Positions 35,166 to 43,526 of a stretch of 64,000 nucleotides of DNA are shown in pieces (position 1 is the first letter of the stretch; each line of letters opens with the position of its first letter). Below the pieces are notes generated by a model, which saw nothing but the letters and a program-made list of their open reading frames with translations, ran no database searches and was not told the DNA's origin. This DNA is from Halovenus marina (GTDB taxonomy: Archaea; Halobacteriota; Halobacteria; Halobacteriales; Haloarculaceae): assembly GCF_051414115.1 (NCBI RefSeq), contig NZ_JBLKNZ010000001.1, positions 1,798,001 through 1,862,000 on the forward strand, in the 5' to 3' direction. The position numbers and the translations under genes are program-made.

Positions 35166-35614
35166 TATGTATCACCGTATTGTTCGTCGATGAACCGATC
35201 CAGGTCCGCGACGCTGTCGAACTCGCCGCCGCCAGCTTTGTCGTACAGGTCGCGGTACTGGGATCTGTCTAGCTGGCCGTCGTCGCGGAGTTCGCGCAGA
35301 TGACTTCGCTGTGCGCGAATGCGTGACGTCCAGTCCTCTTTCTCGTTGTTCCGTGCGCCAGCTGTCCCCTTGCGGGAACCGGGACCTTTCCGGTGGCCGT
35401 AGGCGCGCTTCTCGTTTCGCTTGCGGGCCTGTCCGCGGGAGTTGCCCTCCGGCGGATCCGCCCGGATGAGCCCCTCGTCGACGAGGTCACGGATATCTTC
35501 GCGAGTGATCGCTTCCGCGATGTCGCCCTGTCGGTCAGGGTCGAACCAGAGTTTGTTCTCCCCGACGTCGAGCACGTCCGATGCGATTCGTTTCTGTGCG
35601 CTCAGGTCCGTCAT
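35165..35614 (-). CDS. rpl19e: Ribosomal protein L19e (eL19)
   Basis: A 149-residue archaeal/eukaryal-specific protein. The helical N-terminus has LSAQKRIASDVLDVGENKLWFDPDR. The basic segment KRNEKRAYGHRKGPGSRKGTAGAR enters rRNA, and a C-terminal helix has RSHLRELRDDGQL. It overlaps L32e by 4 bp. Confidence 0.97.
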   Translation of the reverse strand: MTDLSAQKRIASDVLDVGENKLWFDPDRQGDIAEAITREDIRDLVDEGLIRADPPEGNSRGQARKRNEKRAYGHRKGPGSRKGTAGARNNEKEDWTSRIRAQRSHLRELRDDGQLDRSQYRDLYDKAGGGEFDSVADLDRFIDEQYGDT

Positions 35615-36762
35615 TCGATTTCGACCTCCTCGTAGGTTGGGTTGAGTACGCGAATCCCGTTGTCCTCTGCGACTTCCTCGATGCGCTCGCGCTTGCGTGC
35701 GCCGACCTTCGAGGCGATCCGAACCGCCTGACGGTCACCGTCCACGCCGTCGAGGTCATCGACGTTGTGGACGCGAACTTCCTCGAAGCCGGATGGGTGC
35801 AGGCCGCGTGCCGCTTTCGGCGAGCGAAAGCCCGCCTCGACGGTGTCGCCCTTGCCCTTGATGCCGCGGCGCTGCTTCGAGAGCTGGCCGCGCGGGCGTC
35901 GCCAGGAGGTGGGAACGCGCTTTTTCTTGTGGTAGTCCTGTCGGTTGAACTGCGGCTTTCCGACGCGCTTTCGCTGTGTGAGGAGTCGCTCGGTCTCCTC
36001 GTCCAGATCCGGCGTCTTCTCGACCAGTCCGCGTGGCTGCAGTTCCGTCTCGACCTCTTCGGCTTCTGCCTCTTCGTCCTCGACTTCGGCCTCGACCTCC
36101 TCACTGACTTCGAGGTCACCGACGTCGGCTTTGATCCGCGCGGCGAGTGCCATGCCGACGCCGTCGATGCTTGCGAGTTCGTCCTGACTTGCACCGCGGA
36201 CCTGGTCGACCGTCTCGTAGCCAGCGTCGCGAAGCTTCTCGGCCTTCGCGTCGCCGACACCGCTGATGTCGGTCAGGTCGGTCAGTTCCGGTTCCTCGAC
36301 TTCCTCGTCAGCGTCAGAGTCCTCGACATCGTCCGACTCGGCGTCGTCGGGTTCGAGTTCGGCAACCTCCGATTCGACGTCGTCGCTGACGTCGAGTTCG
36401 TCCGTCTCGGCTTTGATCCGCGCTGCGAGTGCCAGACTGACGCCGTCGACCTCTGTTAGCTGGTCCTGACTCGCCGCGCCGATGTGTTCGACCGTCTCGT
36501 AGCCAGCCTCCGCGAGGTTCGTGGCGACTTCCTCGTCGACACCGCCGAGCTGGGTGAGTCCGGACTCTTCGGCGTCGTCCTCGTCGACTGATTCGTCTGT
36601 GTCAGATCCTTCGTCAGTCACTGTTTCGGCTTCCTCGTCTACGTCGTCGGTCTCTGTACCGTCCTCAGCATCTTCGACTGCTTCCTCGACTGCGTCGTCG
36701 GCCGCGCCGTCTTCCGCTTCCTCGTCGAAGGCAACTTCGACGTCGTCCTCGTCGTCTGCCAT
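35611..36762 (-). CDS. rpl32e: Ribosomal protein L32e (eL32) with two helix-hairpin-helix units
   Basis: The conserved L32e core is residues about 250-383 (TERLLTQRKRVGKPQFNRQD, GQLSKQRRGIKGKGDTVEAG, RVHNVDDLDGVDGD). Before it come about 65 acidic residues and two helix-hairpin-helix repeats. The first, about 69-125, has LTQLGGVDEEVATNLAEAGY. The second, about 160-222, has LTDISGVGDAKAEKLRDAGY. Haloarcula marismortui L32e, about 241 residues, has one such unit. The 383-residue length here therefore reflects a domain duplication plus acidic linkers. The 1-bp overlap with L6 and 4-bp overlap with L19e are normal for the operon. Confidence 0.95.
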   Translation of the reverse strand: MADDEDDVEVAFDEEAEDGAADDAVEEAVEDAEDGTETDDVDEEAETVTDEGSDTDESVDEDDAEESGLTQLGGVDEEVATNLAEAGYETVEHIGAASQDQLTEVDGVSLALAARIKAETDELDVSDDVESEVAELEPDDAESDDVEDSDADEEVEEPELTDLTDISGVGDAKAEKLRDAGYETVDQVRGASQDELASIDGVGMALAARIKADVGDLEVSEEVEAEVEDEEAEAEEVETELQPRGLVEKTPDLDEETERLLTQRKRVGKPQFNRQDYHKKKRVPTSWRRPRGQLSKQRRGIKGKGDTVEAGFRSPKAARGLHPSGFEEVRVHNVDDLDGVDGDRQAVRIASKVGARKRERIEEVAEDNGIRVLNPTYEEVEIE

Positions 36763-37298
36763 CAGGCATCACCTCGGTTCGGTTTGCTCGTGATGTAGAC
36801 ACCGTCCTGGAAGACGCGGGCGTCCTTGTCCGTCACGCGAGTCAACTGCTCGATATCCGCGGCAGTCTGTCCAACCGCCTCGATGTCGGGGCCGCTCAGC
36901 GTCACGATTTCGCCGTCGACCTCGACCTCGGTGTCCCCGCGGATCTCCGTCCGCCGGGGCGCTTTCTCACCGAGGAAGTTCTCGATGCGGATCTCGTTGC
37001 CGTCGGCCGTCACCTGCATCGGGAAGTGAGAGTAGAAGACCTCCATCTCGTACTCCCAGCCCTCAGTGACGCCGTGGAACATGTTCCGGACGTGACTCTC
37101 GAAGGTGCCGACCGTCGAGTTGGTCTTGGCGTCCTCGACGTCGCTCTCGATGACGACCTCGCCGTCCTCGACCGACACCGACACGTCGGGATACCACAGG
37201 CGACGTGTGACGCTTCCTTCGGGACCCTCGACGGTCAGGTCGAGATGGTCCATCTCGGCGCTGACCTCCGCTGGTATCTGTAGTGTTGTTCGTGGCAT
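36762..37298 (-). CDS. rpl6: Ribosomal protein L6 (uL6)
   Basis: A 178-residue protein with the two-domain L6 fold: DLTVEGPEGSVTRRLWYPDVSV in the first half and FLGEKAPRRTEIRGDTEVEVDGEIVTLSGPDIEAVGQTAADIEQ in the second. It lies 2 bp downstream of the S8 stop. Confidence 0.97.
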   Translation of the reverse strand: MPRTTLQIPAEVSAEMDHLDLTVEGPEGSVTRRLWYPDVSVSVEDGEVVIESDVEDAKTNSTVGTFESHVRNMFHGVTEGWEYEMEVFYSHFPMQVTADGNEIRIENFLGEKAPRRTEIRGDTEVEVDGEIVTLSGPDIEAVGQTAADIEQLTRVTDKDARVFQDGVYITSKPNRGDA

Positions 37299-37300
37299 TG

Positions 37301-37693
37301 TTAGTAGACGTATGCGATGACCTGGCCACCGATCCCCTGCTCGCGCGCCTCGTAGTGGCTCATGATGCCATGCGAGGTCGTGACGACGAGCGTCCCGTAG
37401 TCACGGGCCGGGAGAAACCGCTTCTCCCACTTCTCGAACTCGTCTGCGCCAGCAGCGTATCGTGGCTTGACCGGGCCACATTCGTTGATTGCTCCCTTCA
37501 GTTCGACCTCGAACGTCCCGGCTTTGCCGTCCTCGTGGCGCGTGAATCCGTCGATGTAGCCGCGGTCGTACAGCACTTCGAGGACGCTCCCGATCTCGTT
37601 CGAGGCTGGCTGTACCTCCTGTATCAGACTGCCAACACTTCCCGCGTTGTCGATTGCCGAGAGCGCGTTGGCGAGTGGGTCGTTTCCAGTCAT
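37301..37693 (-). CDS. rps8: Ribosomal protein S8 (uS8)
   Basis: A 130-residue 16S rRNA-binding protein starting at ATG 37693 within the S14 stop (ATGA). It has GNDPLANALSAIDNAGSVGS and the C-terminal signature LVVTTSHGIMSHYEAREQGIGGQVIAYVY. The longer upstream frame overlaps S14 and is not the real start. Confidence 0.97.
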   Translation of the reverse strand: MTGNDPLANALSAIDNAGSVGSLIQEVQPASNEIGSVLEVLYDRGYIDGFTRHEDGKAGTFEVELKGAINECGPVKPRYAAGADEFEKWEKRFLPARDYGTLVVTTSHGIMSHYEAREQGIGGQVIAYVY

Positions 37694-37863
37694 GAGTATT
37701 TCTTGAACCCCATACTTCGCGACACCTCGCGGAAGCACTGTCGGCACAGCCAGATGTCGTACTTTCCGACCAGTCCCTGCTTGCGCCCGCAGCGCTGGCA
37801 TTCGCGGAGCTGTTCCGTTCGTTTGGCCGCCTGTTCACCTGTCGAAACTTCGCTTTCACTCAT
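37690..37863 (-). CDS. rps14: Ribosomal protein S14 (uS14), zinc-ribbon type
   Basis: A 57-residue gene easily missed because of its size. ATG at 37863 overlaps the L5 stop by 8 bp, and it ends in an ATGA overlap with S8. The translated sequence has CQRCGRKQGLVGKYDIWLC followed by RQCF: two Cys-x2-Cys pairs that bind zinc. It ends VSRSMGFKKYS, as expected for archaeal S14. Order L5-S14-S8 is as in other archaeal spc operons. Confidence 0.96.
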   Translation of the reverse strand: MSESEVSTGEQAAKRTEQLRECQRCGRKQGLVGKYDIWLCRQCFREVSRSMGFKKYS

Positions 37864-38383
37864 CGTTGACCTCCACGTCGAAGCGTGCTTCGACGAAGTT
37901 CACCGCATCCTCGATAGTGAGTCGGTGCCCTGACGGGATCGACCGTGCGCCCTGGTCGCGCTTCGCGACGCGATAGCCCGGCCGAACCAGATTGACCGTC
38001 ACGTCGAGCCCGTAGATTCCGATCGTCGGGTCGTACTCCTGATCCGGGAAGTCGGTGTGTTCCTCGACACCGAAGCTGAAGTTGCCGGTGTCGTCGAACT
38101 GCCGCTCACGCAACTCGGTGAAGGCGAGCGTCGTCTCGAGGAACTCCACTGCCTCCTCGTCACGCAGCGTCACCTTCGCACCGATCGGATCCCCTTCGCG
38201 GATGTCGAAGTCCGGTTCGGTCTTGGTCGCCGTCGTTCTGACTGGCTGTTGGTCCGTGACCTCTTCGAGAATCTCCTCGCCCTGTGCGAGTTCGCGGCCA
38301 CCCTGACCGACGCCCATGTGGACGACGACCTTCTCGATTCGGGGCTCGCGCATCGGATGGAACTGCTCGGTGTCGGAACTCAT
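37856..38383 (-). CDS. rpl5: Ribosomal protein L5 (uL5)
   Basis: A 175-residue 5S rRNA-binding protein: HPMREPRIEKVVVHMGVGQGG at the N-terminus, VTLRDEEAVEFLETTLAF in the centre and DPTIGIYGLDVTVNLVRPGYRV near the end. It overlaps S4e by 4 bp and S14 by 8 bp. Confidence 0.97.
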   Translation of the reverse strand: MSSDTEQFHPMREPRIEKVVVHMGVGQGGRELAQGEEILEEVTDQQPVRTTATKTEPDFDIREGDPIGAKVTLRDEEAVEFLETTLAFTELRERQFDDTGNFSFGVEEHTDFPDQEYDPTIGIYGLDVTVNLVRPGYRVAKRDQGARSIPSGHRLTIEDAVNFVEARFDVEVNDE

Positions 38384-39171
38384 TCATCTCCCTCCGTTGT
38401 GTCTTCATCGGACGCCTCGTCCGCGGATTCGGCGTCTGATTCTGTATCTTCGGCCGTGTCCGCGTCGGAATCGTCGTCAGTGAAGTTCTCGTCGATGACG
38501 ACGACGTACTCTTCGACCGTCTCGAAGCCGCCGTCGTTCGAAGCCTGACTGACGAGAACGTTGTTCGCGGAACTGCCGGGCGTCACCTGAATCTCGTCGA
38601 TGGTGCCGATTTCGCCAGCGTGCGCGCCAGCGATGGCGGTCACGAGCGCGCCCTCCTCGTACTCGAAGTGGGCGACGATTTCGTCGTCCTCGTTGGCGAC
38701 GACGATGGAATCGTTGGCGTCGTAGGGTGCGTCCTCGTCGACGAGCAGCGTCTGTCCGTCGTGCAGCGTCAACTGAATATCGCCGCCGGAGACGTGGCGC
38801 TTCTCGTCGATCTTGCCGAGTTTGCTCTGTGCGGCGTCCGCCTCGATGGGCGTCAGCGCGAGCCGACCCCCCTCGTCGGGGAACACCCGGTAGTACTCCT
38901 CGCGCTCGTCGAAGGCGACGATGTCGAACATCCCGACGGGACGCTCCTCGTCGCTCTCGGCTACGCCGTTGATCAGGACGTTGTCCTGATTGAGCGCGTA
39001 GCGGGCTTCCTTCCGACTGTCGACGTACCCCAGCACGTCCCGAAGGACGATGAGCAGGGGCACGCCCGACTCGCCGTGCGGGCCAGCGCCAGCAGCGACC
39101 GTGAAGGTCTCCTCCTTTCGCTCGACCGGCCAGCTTTTCGGGGCCGACAGGCGTTTCTGGTGGTTACTCAT
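38380..39171 (-). CDS. rps4e: Ribosomal protein S4e (eS4)
   Basis: A 263-residue archaeal/eukaryal protein. The start is ATG 39171 (MSNHQKRLSAPKSWPVERKE), overlapping the L24 stop by 8 bp. It contains the S4-type RNA-binding region RDVLGYVDSRKEARYALNQD, a central domain with SGGDIQLTLHDGQTLLVDE and a KOW-like segment EYEEGALVTAIAGAHAGEIG. About 35 mostly Asp, Glu and Ser residues close the protein, an acidic tail longer than in non-halophiles. Confidence 0.96.
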   Translation of the reverse strand: MSNHQKRLSAPKSWPVERKEETFTVAAGAGPHGESGVPLLIVLRDVLGYVDSRKEARYALNQDNVLINGVAESDEERPVGMFDIVAFDEREEYYRVFPDEGGRLALTPIEADAAQSKLGKIDEKRHVSGGDIQLTLHDGQTLLVDEDAPYDANDSIVVANEDDEIVAHFEYEEGALVTAIAGAHAGEIGTIDEIQVTPGSSANNVLVSQASNDGGFETVEEYVVVIDENFTDDDSDADTAEDTESDAESADEASDEDTTEGDE

Positions 39172-39526
39172 CGTTCTCATCCTCCGTGAGCCGCTGTTCG
39201 CGAAGCGAGTCCGAGAGATCCAGACTCGTGACGCGCAGGTTGCTGGCGTCGACTGGCCGCGGGACCTCCTCTCCGTCTGCGGTTTCGAGGGTGACGTCCT
39301 CGACGTGGACGACAGCGTCTCTGAGGTCGACACGGACGACGTCGCCGTCTTCCCCGGCGTGGTCGCCACGCATGACCTCAACCGTGTCGCCTTCGTTGAC
39401 ACGGACCGAGCGCTGGTCGTACTCCTCGCGGAGATCCGCGGACAGCGTCGCCTGCACCTGGCTGTGTCGCTCGTGCAGCGGCGCTTGTTCCGTCTGTTTG
39501 CGCTGTTTGTGTGGTTGCTTACTCAT
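39164..39526 (-). CDS. rpl24: Ribosomal protein L24 (uL24)
   Basis: A 120-residue KOW-motif protein with QATLSADLREEYDQRSVRVN and GDTVEVMRGDHAGEDGDVVRVDL. It overlaps L14 by 4 bp and S4e by 8 bp. Confidence 0.97.
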   Translation of the reverse strand: MSKQPHKQRKQTEQAPLHERHSQVQATLSADLREEYDQRSVRVNEGDTVEVMRGDHAGEDGDVVRVDLRDAVVHVEDVTLETADGEEVPRPVDASNLRVTSLDLSDSLREQRLTEDENDE

Positions 39527-39921
39527 ACTATCATCGTCGCTGTTGAGGCGATCGACCCGAAGCGTTCCGCGACTTCGCGTGCGATCGGTCCCTTGATCTC
39601 TGTGCCACGGGGGTCGTCGTTGTCGTCGATGACGACCGCCGCGTTGTCCTCGAACCTGACTCGGGTGCCGTCCGGCCGACGGATCGGCTTTCGCTGACGG
39701 ACGACAACTGCTTCGAGCACCTGTCGTCGCATCTCCGGGGTGCCCTTCGTGACCGAGACGGTCACCTTGTCACCGAGTCCGGCCTTCGTGTGCCGGTTCT
39801 TCGTTCCGGAGTAGCCGTGCGTACTGATGATTTTCAGTTCGCGTGCGCCCGTGTTGTCCGCACACGTCACGAGCGACCCCTTTTCGAGGCCCTGTGTCAC
39901 GTCTGCCTTCATCGCCTCCAT
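39523..39921 (-). CDS. rpl14: Ribosomal protein L14 (uL14)
   Basis: A 132-residue protein with the conserved CADNTGARELKIISTHGYSG and VSVTKGTPEMRRQVLEAVVV followed by FEDNAAVVIDD and GPIAREVAERFGSIAS. The ATG shares bases with the S17 stop (TGATG), which supports this start. Confidence 0.97.
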   Translation of the reverse strand: MEAMKADVTQGLEKGSLVTCADNTGARELKIISTHGYSGTKNRHTKAGLGDKVTVSVTKGTPEMRRQVLEAVVVRQRKPIRRPDGTRVRFEDNAAVVIDDNDDPRGTEIKGPIAREVAERFGSIASTATMIV

Positions 39922-40274
39922 CAGGCCTCACCTCCGTTCTCCTCGACTACTTCGACGACGACGTGTGATTTCGTCTTCGAGAGCGGTCGTGTCTCTGCAA
40001 TCTTGACCGTATCGCCGACGGAGAGACCGCGAAGGACGCCCGGCACGTGTGCCGGAATCCGCGAGCGTCGCTTCATCAGCCTGTCGTATTTCGGCAGCGA
40101 GACGTCGTACTCCCGCTCGACGATGACGGTCTTGTCCATCTCCGTCGAGGCAACTTCGCCTTCGATGACCTGTCCGCGAACGGGGAGTTCCCCGTAGAAC
40201 GGACAGGTCTCGTAATCGTATTCGTCCGGGTTTTCCGGTTCTGGTGGTTGTGCTACGTCTAGTCCTATCGCCAT
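39921..40274 (-). CDS. rps17: Ribosomal protein S17 (uS17)
   Basis: A 117-residue protein with an archaeal N-terminal extension (CPFYGELPVRGQVIEGEVAS) and the OB-fold core MDKTVIVEREYD, RSRIPAHVPG and VKIAETRPLSKTKSHVVVEV. It overlaps the RNase P protein gene by 10 bp. Confidence 0.97.
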   Translation of the reverse strand: MAIGLDVAQPPEPENPDEYDYETCPFYGELPVRGQVIEGEVASTEMDKTVIVEREYDVSLPKYDRLMKRRSRIPAHVPGVLRGLSVGDTVKIAETRPLSKTKSHVVVEVVEENGGEA

Positions 40275-40552
40275 TGTGAATCACCTGTCTGTTCTGTGCG
40301 CCGTGCTGGCCTGGCGACGAGCTTCTCGCCGTCGGTTCGCACGCGCTCGCCCGACGGAAGCGACCACTCGAACGTGGCCTGTTCCTTCGGGACGTGGCGG
40401 ACACGACCCTCGCGCTCGATACCGAGCGTCCGGGTCGTCTCCATGACGACTTCTCCATCGAATCCGACCTGCGTCGGGTCCGACGACGAGACGACGGTCA
40501 CCGACCGACCGACGAGTTCGTGTCTGCAGAGCGATTCTGCTGTTGCCGCCAT
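40265..40552 (-). CDS. rnp1: RNase P protein component 1 (Rpp29/Pop4 homologue)
   Basis: A 95-residue protein subunit of archaeal ribonuclease P, which trims tRNA 5' ends. The start is ATG 40552, sharing one base with the L29 stop (TAATG). The Sm-like barrel is visible as HELVGRSVTVVSSSDPTQVG, then GEVVMETTRTLGIEREGRVRHVPKE and SGERVRTDGEKLVARPARR. Placement between L29 and S17 is normal in archaea. Confidence 0.94.
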   Translation of the reverse strand: MAATAESLCRHELVGRSVTVVSSSDPTQVGFDGEVVMETTRTLGIEREGRVRHVPKEQATFEWSLPSGERVRTDGEKLVARPARRTEQTGDSQWR

Positions 40553-40758
40553 TATTCTCTCTCCCCTTCTTCTCGCTGGATCGTCTTGATCCGGGCGATT
40601 GCTCGCCGGAGTTCCTTGATTCGACCCGGGTTTTCGGGCATGCCGCCCGCCGCCTTCACCGCGTTGGCGTTCAGCAGTTCCGTCTCGAGGTCTTCGAGTT
40701 CGGCCTCTCGCTCTGCTGGCGTCATGTCGCGGATCTCGACTGGGTGGAGGATCGTCAT
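40552..40758 (-). CDS. rpl29: Ribosomal protein L29 (uL29)
   Basis: A 68-residue helical hairpin protein: RDMTPAEREAELEDLETELLNANAVKAAGG and RIKELRRAIARIKTIQRE. It overlaps S3 by 4 bp. Confidence 0.96.
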   Translation of the reverse strand: MTILHPVEIRDMTPAEREAELEDLETELLNANAVKAAGGMPENPGRIKELRRAIARIKTIQREEGERE

Positions 40759-41663
40759 TCGTCGTCACCCTCCTCGTCCATCTCGTCCATCAGCTCTTCT
40801 GCTTCGGCCTCGGTCTCCTCGTCGAGTTCCTCCTCGACTGCCGCGTCCAGGTCTTCGAGTTCCTCCTCGACGTCATCGTCGCCGGGCAGGTCTGGTTCCT
40901 CGAACTCCTCGGCTTCCTCGACGACTTCCTCTTCGACGGTCTCCTCGGCGTCTTCCTCCGTCGCTTCGGCTTCTGCAGGCGGTTCGCCTGCCTCGTCGCC
41001 CTCCTCGGGTTCACCGGCGAGCAGTTCCTCGACGCCCTCGCCCTCTTCGACGTACTCCTCGACTTCGACGTCCTCGTAGATCTCGAAGTCGTCGGGGAGT
41101 TCGACGCCCGGCGGGATGATCTTCACCTGAACCCCGATGGTTCCGAGCTTCATCACCGCGGTGCCGACGCCGTGGTCGACGATCTCCTCTGCGGGTTCGC
41201 CGTTGTGCTTGATGTAGCCACGGTTGAACTTCTCGACGCGTGAGCGTGCGCCCGTGACCTTACCGGAGAGAACGATCTCCGCGCCGCGTGCGCCCGCTTC
41301 CATGATGCGGTCGATCGTGGTGTGGCCCGCCTTGCGGAAGTACCAGCCACGTTCGAGCGCGTTCGCCAGTCGGTCTGCGACGATGCGCGCGTTCAGGTCC
41401 GGCTCTTCGACCTCCTGCACGTCGACCTGCGGGTCTTCGAGGCCGTACTCGTTTTCGAGCGTGTCCGTGATCTTGCGGATGTTCTTCCCGCCTTTGCCGA
41501 TGACCATCCCGGGCTTTTCGGCCTTGAGGACGATCTGTGTGCCCATCGGCGTCTTGGCGATTTCCATGCCGCCGTACCCGGCGCGGCTGAGTTCGTCCTG
41601 GAAGAACTCGTCGATCTGGGTTCGCTGGAGGCCGTTCTCGATGAACTGGAGTTCGTCCGCCAT
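40755..41663 (-). CDS. rps3: Ribosomal protein S3 (uS3) with a long acidic tail
   Basis: The core (about 1-195) has the KH domain motif PGMVIGKGGKNIRKITDTLE and the C-terminal IKHNGEPAEEIVDHGVGTAVMKLGTIGVQVKI region, which lines the mRNA entry channel. From about 196 to 302 the sequence is almost purely Glu, Asp, Ala and Pro. Such tails occur in haloarchaeal S3. It is coupled to L22 (1-bp overlap) and L29 (4-bp overlap). Confidence 0.96.
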   Translation of the reverse strand: MADELQFIENGLQRTQIDEFFQDELSRAGYGGMEIAKTPMGTQIVLKAEKPGMVIGKGGKNIRKITDTLENEYGLEDPQVDVQEVEEPDLNARIVADRLANALERGWYFRKAGHTTIDRIMEAGARGAEIVLSGKVTGARSRVEKFNRGYIKHNGEPAEEIVDHGVGTAVMKLGTIGVQVKIIPPGVELPDDFEIYEDVEVEEYVEEGEGVEELLAGEPEEGDEAGEPPAEAEATEEDAEETVEEEVVEEAEEFEEPDLPGDDDVEEELEDLDAAVEEELDEETEAEAEELMDEMDEEGDDE

Positions 41664-42124
41664 TACTCGGACACCTCCTCCAAGATGAGCTCGACGTCAA
41701 CTTCGGGGGTGTTCCACGGCGATGCTCGCCCCATCGCGCGGGGCTTGCGTCCCTCGTTTTCGCCGACCTTGTGGGCGGCGACGTGCATGATCTCCATGGA
41801 TTCGCCCTCGAACCCCTGGTGGTCGGCGTTGCCGACGGCGTTTTCCAGGAGATCCAGAAAGGCGTTTGCCGCCTTCTCGGGGAAGCGACCGGCGTCCCAG
41901 CCGTCGATGTTCTTCCGGTGGCCGACGCCCGAGTTGTGCTGCTTGAAGGGAACGACTTCCTCGCCTTCGACGACGCCTTCGAGGTACTCGACTGCGTCGC
42001 CTGCCTGCATCCCCTTGATCTCACGGGCAATGGCCTTGCTGTGCTTGTGACTTACGTGCCGCTCTCGGAGCATCGCTTTCGCGGTGGTCTCCGGGTCGGC
42101 CTCGACTGAGTAGCTGATTCCCAT
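41663..42124 (-). CDS. rpl22: Ribosomal protein L22 (uL22)
   Basis: A 153-residue protein lining the exit tunnel: AMLRERHVSHKHSKAIAREIKGM, AGRFPEKAANAFLDLLENAVGNADHQG and the closing RASPWNTPEVDVELILEEVSE. It lies 3 bp after the S19 stop. Confidence 0.97.
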   Translation of the reverse strand: MGISYSVEADPETTAKAMLRERHVSHKHSKAIAREIKGMQAGDAVEYLEGVVEGEEVVPFKQHNSGVGHRKNIDGWDAGRFPEKAANAFLDLLENAVGNADHQGFEGESMEIMHVAAHKVGENEGRKPRAMGRASPWNTPEVDVELILEEVSE

Positions 42125-42127
42125 GGT

Positions 42128-42550
42128 TTATTTCAGGGGTACGAACTTCGAGGAGCGTGTCGCTCCGATACCGGCCTGTCCGTGTTCGACGCTCGTCCGG
42201 GTCAACTGGAACTCGCCCAGGTAATGACCCAGCATCTCGGGTTCGACCTTGACACGCTCGAAGCTCTGACCGGTGTAGACTGCAAACGTGATCCCGATCA
42301 TCTCCGGCAGGATCGGCATATCCCGCAGGTGTGTGCGGATCGGGTCGTTTGCGGTCTCCTCTTCCTCTGCTTCACGTGCTTTCTCGAGCAGTTTCTCGTG
42401 CTCGATGGACAGACCGCGTGTGATAGTTCGCCGCTGTCGAGCGGGGAGCAGTTCCGCGACTTCTTCGACTGACATCTCCTGCAACTCATCAACCGTGTGA
42501 CCACGGTAGGTGAACTCACCCTCGTGGCCGATCTGATAGTCCGAACTCAT
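42128..42550 (-). CDS. rps19: Ribosomal protein S19 (uS19)
   Basis: A 140-residue protein with ARQRRTITRGLSIEHEKLLE, IRTHLRDMPILPEMIGITFAVYTGQSFE and the conserved ending HYLGEFQLTRTSVEHGQAGIGATRSSKFVPLK. It overlaps L2 by 4 bp. Confidence 0.97.
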   Translation of the reverse strand: MSSDYQIGHEGEFTYRGHTVDELQEMSVEEVAELLPARQRRTITRGLSIEHEKLLEKAREAEEEETANDPIRTHLRDMPILPEMIGITFAVYTGQSFERVKVEPEMLGHYLGEFQLTRTSVEHGQAGIGATRSSKFVPLK

Positions 42551-43269
42551 GAGTCACCACTCCGGCCGGTGCGCTTCGAGGAGATGTCCCCGACCTTCCG
42601 TCCGGGCGGGGCATTCCGCGAAATACTCTTTGGTTTGCCGGGGTGCTGTCGGCCGCCGCCACCGAACGGGTGGTCGACGGCGTTCATCGCGACACCACGA
42701 ACGCGGGGCCACACCGTTCCGCGGCCCTTCACCTTGTGGTACTTGTTTCCGGCCTTGACCATCGGCTTCTCCGTCCGTCCGCCACCGGCGACGACGCCGA
42801 TTGTCGCTCGGCACTGCGGGTCCAGTCGCTTCATCTCGCCGCTTGGCAACTGAACGACCGCAACATTCCGGTCGTGGGACAGAAGCGTCGCGTTGACACC
42901 AGAGGCACGAGCGAACTTGCCGCCGTCGCCCTGATTCGCCTCGACGTTACAGACCGGAACGCCCTCCGGGATCTCCGCCAGCGGAAGGGTGTTGCCCGGT
43001 TCGATCGAAGCCGTGATTCCGACCTGAATCTCGTCGCCCACGGTGATCCCTTCGGGGGCGAGCACGAGGCGCTGGTCGCCGTCCTCGAACTCGATTGCGG
43101 CGACCGGGGCACTGCGTGCCGGGTCGTGTTCGATATCCACGACTGTCCCGCTGATCAGGTCGCCGTCCTCGACGGTTCGGTGGGAGAGTTCTGCCTTGTA
43201 CTGATGGGATGGCGCGCGGAACGTCGGCGACCCGCGACCACGTCGCTGTCCGCGAATTCGTCGTCCCAT
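42547..43269 (-). CDS. rpl2: Ribosomal protein L2 (uL2)
   Basis: A 240-residue peptidyl-transferase-proximal protein. GRRIRGQRRGRGSPTFRAPSH begins it, then GNTLPLAEIPEGVPVCNVEANQGDGGKFARASG, LPSGEMKRLDPQCRATIG and the rRNA-contacting loop GVAMNAVDHPFGGGGRQHPG. It lies 2 bp after the L23 stop. Confidence 0.97.
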   Translation of the reverse strand: MGRRIRGQRRGRGSPTFRAPSHQYKAELSHRTVEDGDLISGTVVDIEHDPARSAPVAAIEFEDGDQRLVLAPEGITVGDEIQVGITASIEPGNTLPLAEIPEGVPVCNVEANQGDGGKFARASGVNATLLSHDRNVAVVQLPSGEMKRLDPQCRATIGVVAGGGRTEKPMVKAGNKYHKVKGRGTVWPRVRGVAMNAVDHPFGGGGRQHPGKPKSISRNAPPGRKVGDISSKRTGRSGDS

Positions 43270-43271
43270 GG

Positions 43272-43526
43272 TCAGAACACCCCGATTCGTGATGCGATCT
43301 CCTGTGCATCGTGGTCGTCTGAAAGCTGTACGGTCGCTTTCGTCTCGCCGTCTGGTGTGATCATCGTGTTGATGTCCGTGACCGCCACGTCGAACTGCGT
43401 CTCGACGGCGTCGACGATCTCGGGCTTGGTGGCTTCCGAGTGACAGATAAAGAGCATCTTGTTCTCGAAGTCCATCTTGTCGACGGCTTTCTCGGTCACG
43501 TGTGGATGCTTGATGACTGAACTCAT
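43272..43526 (-). CDS. rpl23: Ribosomal protein L23 (uL23)
   Basis: An 84-residue protein at the tunnel exit that docks SRP and nascent-chain factors: IKHPHVTEKAVDKMDFENKMLFI and FDVAVTDINTMITPDGETKATVQL. It overlaps L4 by 4 bp. Confidence 0.97.
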   Translation of the reverse strand: MSSVIKHPHVTEKAVDKMDFENKMLFICHSEATKPEIVDAVETQFDVAVTDINTMITPDGETKATVQLSDDHDAQEIASRIGVF

